From assembly GCF_049341065.1 (NCBI RefSeq), contig NZ_JBMPIX010000021.1:9915-73914 (forward strand): 64,000 nucleotides of DNA, written 5' to 3'. The position numbers and the translations under genes are program-made. Below, piece after piece: positions 59,808 to 64,000 of this stretch; the first letter of the stretch is position 1, and each line of letters opens with the position of its first letter. The DNA comes from Pacificoceanicola sp049341065. Its GTDB lineage: Bacteria; Pseudomonadota; Alphaproteobacteria; Rhodobacterales; Rhodobacteraceae. The notes beneath the pieces were generated by a model, which worked only from the letters and a program-made list of their open reading frames with translations, searched no databases and was not told where the DNA came from.

Positions 59808-59822
59808 CGATAGTATATTATC
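59808..59822 (-). promoter_or_regulatory. AT-rich near-palindrome before the virB operon
   Basis: CGATAGTATATTATC (plus strand) lies 52 bases before the GTG that opens the virB operon and 91 bases before the divergent exported protein. The identical 15 bases occur, on the minus strand, within 63885-63901. Two related AT-rich stretches follow at 59831-59839 and 59852-59860. It is probably an operator or part of the divergent promoters. Confidence 0.55.
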
Positions 59823-59912
59823 AACCGCAAGATATATTACGGATGATACGGCGATATATTGCTCACACAGACATGCGAGCGCTCGCTGTCGTATAGCAAC
59901 GAAAGGTTGGGT

Positions 59913-60209
59913 TTGAGAAGTGTAAGGTCGACACGCTCGCTCTGGCTGCAACTATGGGCTCTGCTCGCATTCAGCGTAATCGCATCTGGTGCGCAGGCCT
60001 GTCTCGCGCCTGCCCGTCCATTCGTTCCAGTCGACCCAAGCATAGCACGTGAATATGCTGAAATCATTCGGGCGGAATTCGAGGACTATTTCTCAAACGT
60101 CCAGAAGTACTTCCGGTGCCTCGACGCAGAGCGGGCGCGTCTATTTGACGAGGCAGGGGAGGTTAGCGAGGAGTATGCGCACTTCCTGCGTAGGGTCGAA
60201 AATGACTAG
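59913..60209 (+). CDS. Small exported protein divergent from the virB operon
   Basis: A 98-residue protein from a TTG start with AAGG six bases upstream. A signal peptide (LWLQLWALLAFSVIASGAQA) is followed by a cysteine and a helical acidic part (EYAEIIRAEFEDYFSNVQKY, EEYAHFLRRVEND). The cysteine right after the signal peptide could be lipidated, though GAQAC is a poor lipobox. Its divergence from the virB operon suggests a link with conjugation. Function not recognised. Confidence 0.6.
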   Translation: MRSVRSTRSLWLQLWALLAFSVIASGAQACLAPARPFVPVDPSIAREYAEIIRAEFEDYFSNVQKYFRCLDAERARLFDEAGEVSEEYAHFLRRVEND

Positions 60210-60418
60210 CCGCGATCTGCGGAAGACGGCCGCGGTGTCAAAGCTAACCGATGAACGTTGTTTCGAGGTAGGTCGTGCCACAAAACAGCAGTTTGACCGG
60301 TATCCCAAAGATACTCGACACCAATGGTCTTCCCGGTGGCGACGCAGATCATCTTTGCGATGGCGTGCGCTTCACGCGGTTCCTCGTCCTGTGATTTTTC
60401 TGCGTTTTCTGCGTCCAT
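60206..60418 (-). CDS. Small protein of unknown function
   Basis: A 70-residue ORF from an ATG with AAGGAA seven bases upstream. It reads MDAENAEKSQDEEPREAHA, then IAKMICVATGKTIGVEYLWD and TGQTAVLWHD, which looks like a small beta-rich domain. The stop overlaps the stop of the converging exported-protein gene. No family recognised; coding status is moderate. Confidence 0.45.
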   Translation of the reverse strand: MDAENAEKSQDEEPREAHAIAKMICVATGKTIGVEYLWDTGQTAVLWHDLPRNNVHRLALTPRPSSADRG

Positions 60419-60565
60419 GGGTTCGTTCCTTGTCAAAACCGCTCCGGCAAGAAATCGCGAAGCACAACCAAAACGGGTGTATAGTCATCTGTTTTCTTGC
60501 TAAAGAAATGAAGTGAAACCGGGCGCAAGCGAACGAAATGGAATGAACTAGGCGGATGCAAGGCA

Positions 60566-62170
60566 TTGATTTTGAATGGTAAAAAATATTTACCTCCGCC
60601 CGATTTAGATTTGGGACTTAAAGAGCTGTTCCGACAGGCGGTTTCGTTTGGGACGGGGCGACCGGTGGACAAGGATGGTCTTCCTGATGGCCCGTGGACA
60701 CCCCAATTGCTCGCCGAGGAGATTTCCATGCTCGATGCGAATTGTTCGGGTGTCGATCTCCGCACCGTACAGCTTTGGTTCCAAGACAATGTGAAGGGGA
60801 TCAGCGCGTCCAACATCCGCTGGCTTGCGCGGATATTCGGATGTGGTGACCCGGATGCGACAAGTAGATGGCAAGTCGCGTTGGGCGCTGCTCAGAACAG
60901 ATTGGTCGTCGAAAGACGGAAGCGGCGACACAAACCGGATGATACCGTGTCGACTGGATGCAATGAAGTTTTGCCCTCAGACGGTCATGTCGCCGCACCC
61001 GAACAGGTGCGGAGGTCTGGCATCGTGCATCTGTCGGAATCCATGTTTCTAGGCGGCAATCCACTCTGCGCGATTGTGGTTCTCTGGGCTTGTCAGGCTT
61101 TGCTCATTTTCGCGAGTTACATCGTTGGATCGCACATCGTAACGTACAGCCCAGTTGATGGTGCCTCAAAGCAGGTGGGTCTCCTTTGGTCTCCAAATTG
61201 GCTTCTGGACAGACTGCTTTGGCTGCCGATCATGATCCTCTTGGCTTCCGATCTGATTCAGCGGTGGCGCGATGAATGGCGCCCGGCTCTGGCCGTTCAG
61301 CAAGAGCAACTGGATTCGAATACGGATTGGGCACGCAAGCTTGAAGCATATGGGACGGCGTTCTGGGCCATCTTGATTGCCAGCGTGGGCATTGTGTTTC
61401 TTGTTCAATGGTACGGGGCGTACTTGCGGCCCTTGCTGAGGAATGACGTTGGTGACCGGGTTGTGGACTGGTTGCTGGTTGCGACCGTGCGACCAGAGGC
61501 CGTGGAGATCTCAGAAGCGATCGTTGTCTCTGGCTTTGCCAATCTGGTGTCCGGAGGCGCGTATTGGCTCCTGTTCACAGGGCTATTGATGATTTTCATT
61601 CTCGTGAGCGACTTCGCCGCAATTTGCCGGGTGCAAGATCGCCCGCACAACAACGATGTCATCCGTCATGCGACCAAAGTCGGCGCAAGGATAGCAAGGC
61701 GCGTCTTCTGCTATTCTGTGATGGCCATCTTGATTGCGACGCAGATCAAGTTGGTTGCACTCTACCTGATGACTGACACCAGCCACATCGTTTCGTGGCT
61801 GGTAGGAGACGCATCGGCCTTCTTCGGTTTCCGGACATTTGAGTGGAACTGGCTCGACAAGGCCCCGTCCGCTTCCATCACGAGCTTCTTTGTGCTGTTC
61901 GTGCCGTGCTTCGTTTACGCAATATGCGCCATTCGCATACGCGGCACATTGGGTATGCTTGCCACGCAAGAAAGTCTTGAAGAGGCAAACATCCCTTGGT
62001 GGGAGTTCAATGCGATCATTGTTCTTCTGGTGATAAACTTCTGGTCGTTGGGCCAGTTCGATGGCTTCTCGGTGCTGCTGTGTTTCAGCGTTGCCTTTGC
62101 TTTATTCAGCCTGATCCGACGCGGTGTCTTCATCAACAACCGGGCCACAATGCTAGGGACACAAAAATGA
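60566..62170 (+). CDS. Multi-pass membrane protein with helix-turn-helix-like N terminus (RcgA-like)
   Basis: A 534-residue protein from a TTG start. The first 150 residues are soluble and contain LRTVQLWFQDNVKGISASNI and RWLARIFGCGDPDATSRW, which resemble an XRE-type helix-turn-helix. About eight membrane helices follow (for example LCAIVVLWACQALLIFASYI and FWAILIASVGIVFLVQWYGA). It overlaps the hydrolase gene by ATGA. From memory, roseobacter conjugative plasmids carry a pair called RcgA (putative transporter) and RcgR (putative quorum lactone hydrolase) beside the T4SS; this pair fits, but the identity is not verified. Confidence 0.65.
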   Translation: MILNGKKYLPPPDLDLGLKELFRQAVSFGTGRPVDKDGLPDGPWTPQLLAEEISMLDANCSGVDLRTVQLWFQDNVKGISASNIRWLARIFGCGDPDATSRWQVALGAAQNRLVVERRKRRHKPDDTVSTGCNEVLPSDGHVAAPEQVRRSGIVHLSESMFLGGNPLCAIVVLWACQALLIFASYIVGSHIVTYSPVDGASKQVGLLWSPNWLLDRLLWLPIMILLASDLIQRWRDEWRPALAVQQEQLDSNTDWARKLEAYGTAFWAILIASVGIVFLVQWYGAYLRPLLRNDVGDRVVDWLLVATVRPEAVEISEAIVVSGFANLVSGGAYWLLFTGLLMIFILVSDFAAICRVQDRPHNNDVIRHATKVGARIARRVFCYSVMAILIATQIKLVALYLMTDTSHIVSWLVGDASAFFGFRTFEWNWLDKAPSASITSFFVLFVPCFVYAICAIRIRGTLGMLATQESLEEANIPWWEFNAIIVLLVINFWSLGQFDGFSVLLCFSVAFALFSLIRRGVFINNRATMLGTQK

Positions 62171-63117
62171 TGGCGCCAGCTCCATTCTACCCGGAGATTG
62201 CAGAGGGACCTGATAATGGGAGCTGTTTTTGGGTTGGAACCGGCGACGGCTTGCGCTTGCGCGTTGGATATTGGAAGGCGACGGGGAGGACGAAAGGAAC
62301 CATTTTTCTTTTTCCTGGGCGAACCGAGTATGTTGAGCTCCAAGGGCGCACAGCCAAAAGCTTTGCAGACCGGGGGTTCTCGATATGCACGATTGACTGG
62401 CGCGGTCACGGGCTTTCAGATCGCGTTCTTTCCAATCCCGTCACTCTCCACGTGAACCGCTTTTCCGACTACCAGTACGATGTGGCGGCAATCATAGCGG
62501 CGGCATCGGCAGTCGACATGCCGAAGCCCTGGTTTCTCCTCGGGAATTCCATGGGTGGATGTATTGGATTGAGAGCATTGCTTAGCGGCGTATCTTTTTC
62601 AGCATGCGCCTTCACGGCACCGATGTGGGGCCTCAGGATGTCGCGGGTTCAAAGTGTTGTTGCTCGGCCGGTTTCCTGGGCCGCGCAGGTAATCGGGCAA
62701 GGAGAACGTTACGTGCCCGGCCATGATGGGAACAATTATGCACTGAGCAATCCGTTCGAGGGGAACAGGATCACACGTGATCCCACAAACTACGAATATT
62801 GGGTCTCGCAAGCGCGATCCAAACCATGCCTTCAAACGGCCGGCTCAAGCATGCAGTGGCTTCATCAGAGTTTGCTGGAGTGTGGTCACCTTTCAAAGAC
62901 ACATCCTCCAGATGTCCCTTGCATCGCCTTTTGTGGAGAGCAGGATGGCGTTGTGGACATTGAGGTGATCCGAGATCGTATGAATGCGTGGCCCAATGGA
63001 CGCTTTGAGTTGATGCCAGGGGCACGGCATGCGCTGTTGTTAGAGGTCCCGAAAATCCGTGAGACGGTGATCTCTGAGATTTCTGATCACTTCGAGAGCA
63101 TTCAGATTGCGGTCTGA
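62167..63117 (+). CDS. Alpha/beta hydrolase (RcgR-like, monoacylglycerol-lipase type)
   Basis: A 316-residue serine hydrolase. The nucleophile is in LLGNSMGGCIG (G-x-S-x-G, about 126), the acid probably in FCGEQDGVVDIE (about 259) and the histidine in GARHALLLEV (about 286). The oxyanion region is IFLFPGRTEYVELQ. No signal peptide, so it is cytosolic. It starts in ATGA overlap with the membrane protein. If it is the RcgR homologue I recall, it may open acyl-homoserine lactone rings and so tune quorum sensing that controls transfer; an ordinary esterase is the alternative. Confidence 0.8.
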   Translation: MMAPAPFYPEIAEGPDNGSCFWVGTGDGLRLRVGYWKATGRTKGTIFLFPGRTEYVELQGRTAKSFADRGFSICTIDWRGHGLSDRVLSNPVTLHVNRFSDYQYDVAAIIAAASAVDMPKPWFLLGNSMGGCIGLRALLSGVSFSACAFTAPMWGLRMSRVQSVVARPVSWAAQVIGQGERYVPGHDGNNYALSNPFEGNRITRDPTNYEYWVSQARSKPCLQTAGSSMQWLHQSLLECGHLSKTHPPDVPCIAFCGEQDGVVDIEVIRDRMNAWPNGRFELMPGARHALLLEVPKIRETVISEISDHFESIQIAV

Positions 63118-63152
63118 GCCTGGCATGCAAGGGCGCTTTGTATCAAACCGGC

Positions 63153-63848
63153 TCAGTAGTTGACTTGTTCGAACCCGTAGTTGCCCTCGTAGTCACGCCA
63201 CTCGACGAAGACTGATCGGTGGAAGATGCCTGGACAATGCTCTCCCCATCGTTCGAGACCAACGTGAGCGGCGGGAAGGGCGGAGACGGAAGACCTTTGC
63301 CAGGCGAAGTCACCTTGGGTTCCATAGGTGCCGAGAACTACGGTCGCGCTTCGGTTGCAGTCACCATCGCGCCCGGACTCGTGCTGTCGTGCATACCGTA
63401 CATCGAAGACGCGAATGGACCGCACGAAATTGAACTCAGGTCCGCTGATATCAATGTCCGCGCGGTCCTGAACAAGTCGCAAGGTGAAGCCTTTAGGAAC
63501 GAGATTATCTACTGGCAAGGATTGGAGCGGTCGACGGCTGCCGGTCTTGAACAAGGCTTCAAAGATGCGGTCAGCGTTGTTTGATTGCCGATCGCTCTCA
63601 TAGGACGCGCCCATGGGACAGCGCCAGATCTGCAGTGGGGGTTCCACCGGCCAAGGCGTAATCCGCCGGATGAATTCGGCGCGGGCTCGGGCGCAAGGGA
63701 CGGAAGCAGGCCAGCCGCCAGATAGGCACAGGAGGATCGCGCAATCGATCGGGTATGTCTGCGCGCGGGCGGGTACCGGCAGCGAAAAACCTGTCACGGT
63801 CAAAGCGACTGCGACCGAGGGGAGGAGCTTCTTGAGTAAATGGCGCAT
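63153..63848 (-). CDS. Exported protein of unknown function from a conjugative element
   Basis: A 231-residue protein starting MRHLLKKLLPSVAVALTVTG with a signal peptide ending ARAQ. The mature N terminus has CAILLCLSGGWPASVPCARA and RAEFIRRITPWPVEPPLQIW, with several cysteines and aromatic residues. The rest is strand-rich (FVRSIRVFDVRYARQ). GGAGG lies nine bases before the start. It converges with the hydrolase gene and has the shared palindrome just upstream. It is typical of periplasmic T4SS-linked proteins, but the family was not recognised. Confidence 0.6.
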   Translation of the reverse strand: MRHLLKKLLPSVAVALTVTGFSLPVPARAQTYPIDCAILLCLSGGWPASVPCARARAEFIRRITPWPVEPPLQIWRCPMGASYESDRQSNNADRIFEALFKTGSRRPLQSLPVDNLVPKGFTLRLVQDRADIDISGPEFNFVRSIRVFDVRYARQHESGRDGDCNRSATVVLGTYGTQGDFAWQRSSVSALPAAHVGLERWGEHCPGIFHRSVFVEWRDYEGNYGFEQVNY

Positions 63849-63884
63849 GCTGAGGAACCTCCGTGACAGGAGTCCAGCATACAT

Positions 63885-63901
63885 ACGATAATATACTATC
63901 G
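63885..63901 (-). promoter_or_regulatory. AT-rich near-palindrome before the exported protein gene
   Basis: Read on the minus strand it is CGATAGTATATTATCGT, a 16-base near-palindrome with two mismatches, 37 bases before the ATG at 63848. It shares 15 bases with 59808-59822 and 13 with 33237-33249. It likely overlaps the promoter and acts as an operator. Beyond it, to the window end, no gene is seen. Confidence 0.55.
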
Positions 63902-64000
63902 CAACACGAAGTATAAAGACGCATAATGAAGTTTATGTTAAATACCATGATTGCTGGTCTGGGAGAGTACCGTAAAGTGTGGGGCAGTTGAATTTTGGGA

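Noticed and set aside
63925..63990. 21-codon ORF near the window end
   Set aside because: Too short, no clear ribosome site and cut off from context.
1..64000. tRNA genes, rRNA genes and CRISPR arrays
   Set aside because: None was recognised by eye: no T-loop-like motifs in a plausible clover-leaf context and no regularly spaced repeats.

Overview
The window looks like part of a conjugative plasmid or integrative conjugative element from a Rhodobacteraceae (roseobacter-type) alphaproteobacterium. The evidence is the high-GC coding, the alphaproteobacterial gene set (DUF736, DUF2493, DUF3768 and DUF6915-type families), a VirB/VirD4 type IV secretion system (T4SS) and a tartrate operon of the Agrobacterium ttu type. 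No tRNA, rRNA or CRISPR array was seen. Family names rest on reading the translations; no database search was run.

Layout. 1-2682: right part of a recombinase-in-trio (RIT) element, with the end of the first and all of the second and third tyrosine recombinases, then a 14-bp inverted repeat. 2913-5499: three small exported proteins on the minus strand, divergent from a LysR regulator. 5670-18262: conserved plasmid/ICE backbone with DUF3768, a ParB-like protein, two conserved unknowns, the PrlF-YhaV toxin-antitoxin pair, a RelB-like stub, a 1420-residue methyltransferase/Strawberry-notch helicase fusion, DUF6878, DUF6915 and a tandem DUF736 protein. 18393-18992: a rhomboid protease. 19457-29041: a metabolic cargo block with a TAXI-type TRAP importer, a LysR regulator, tartrate dehydrogenase, glycerate 2-kinase, pyruvate kinase and enolase. 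29859-38202: DUF2493, a nucleotidyltransferase cassette bracketed by a duplicated DUF2493 end, a MobC-like protein, a VirD2-type relaxase and the VirD4/TraG coupling protein. 38265-48069: a defence island on the minus strand in which a WYL regulator, HsdR, HsdM, HsdS, a DUF3696-type ATPase and a PLD-like protein form one tightly packed operon. 48151-59756: the virB cluster on the minus strand, ending in a frameshifted virB6. 59913-63848: a small exported protein, a membrane protein plus alpha/beta hydrolase pair, and an exported protein.

How it works together. The relaxase, MobC-like protein, coupling protein and virB genes would form the DNA-transfer apparatus, although virB6 appears broken by a 4-nt loss. 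The tartrate block encodes uptake and every step from tartrate to pyruvate, because glycerate 2-phosphate is carried through by the local enolase and pyruvate kinase. The island between virD4 and virB6 looks like inserted defence cargo. Its ATPase-PLD pair, downstream of hsdS and under a CapW/BrxR-like regulator, is the best candidate here for an undescribed system. Shared AT-rich palindromes upstream of the virB operon, the mob operon and an exported-protein gene suggest one regulator for several transfer-related units.
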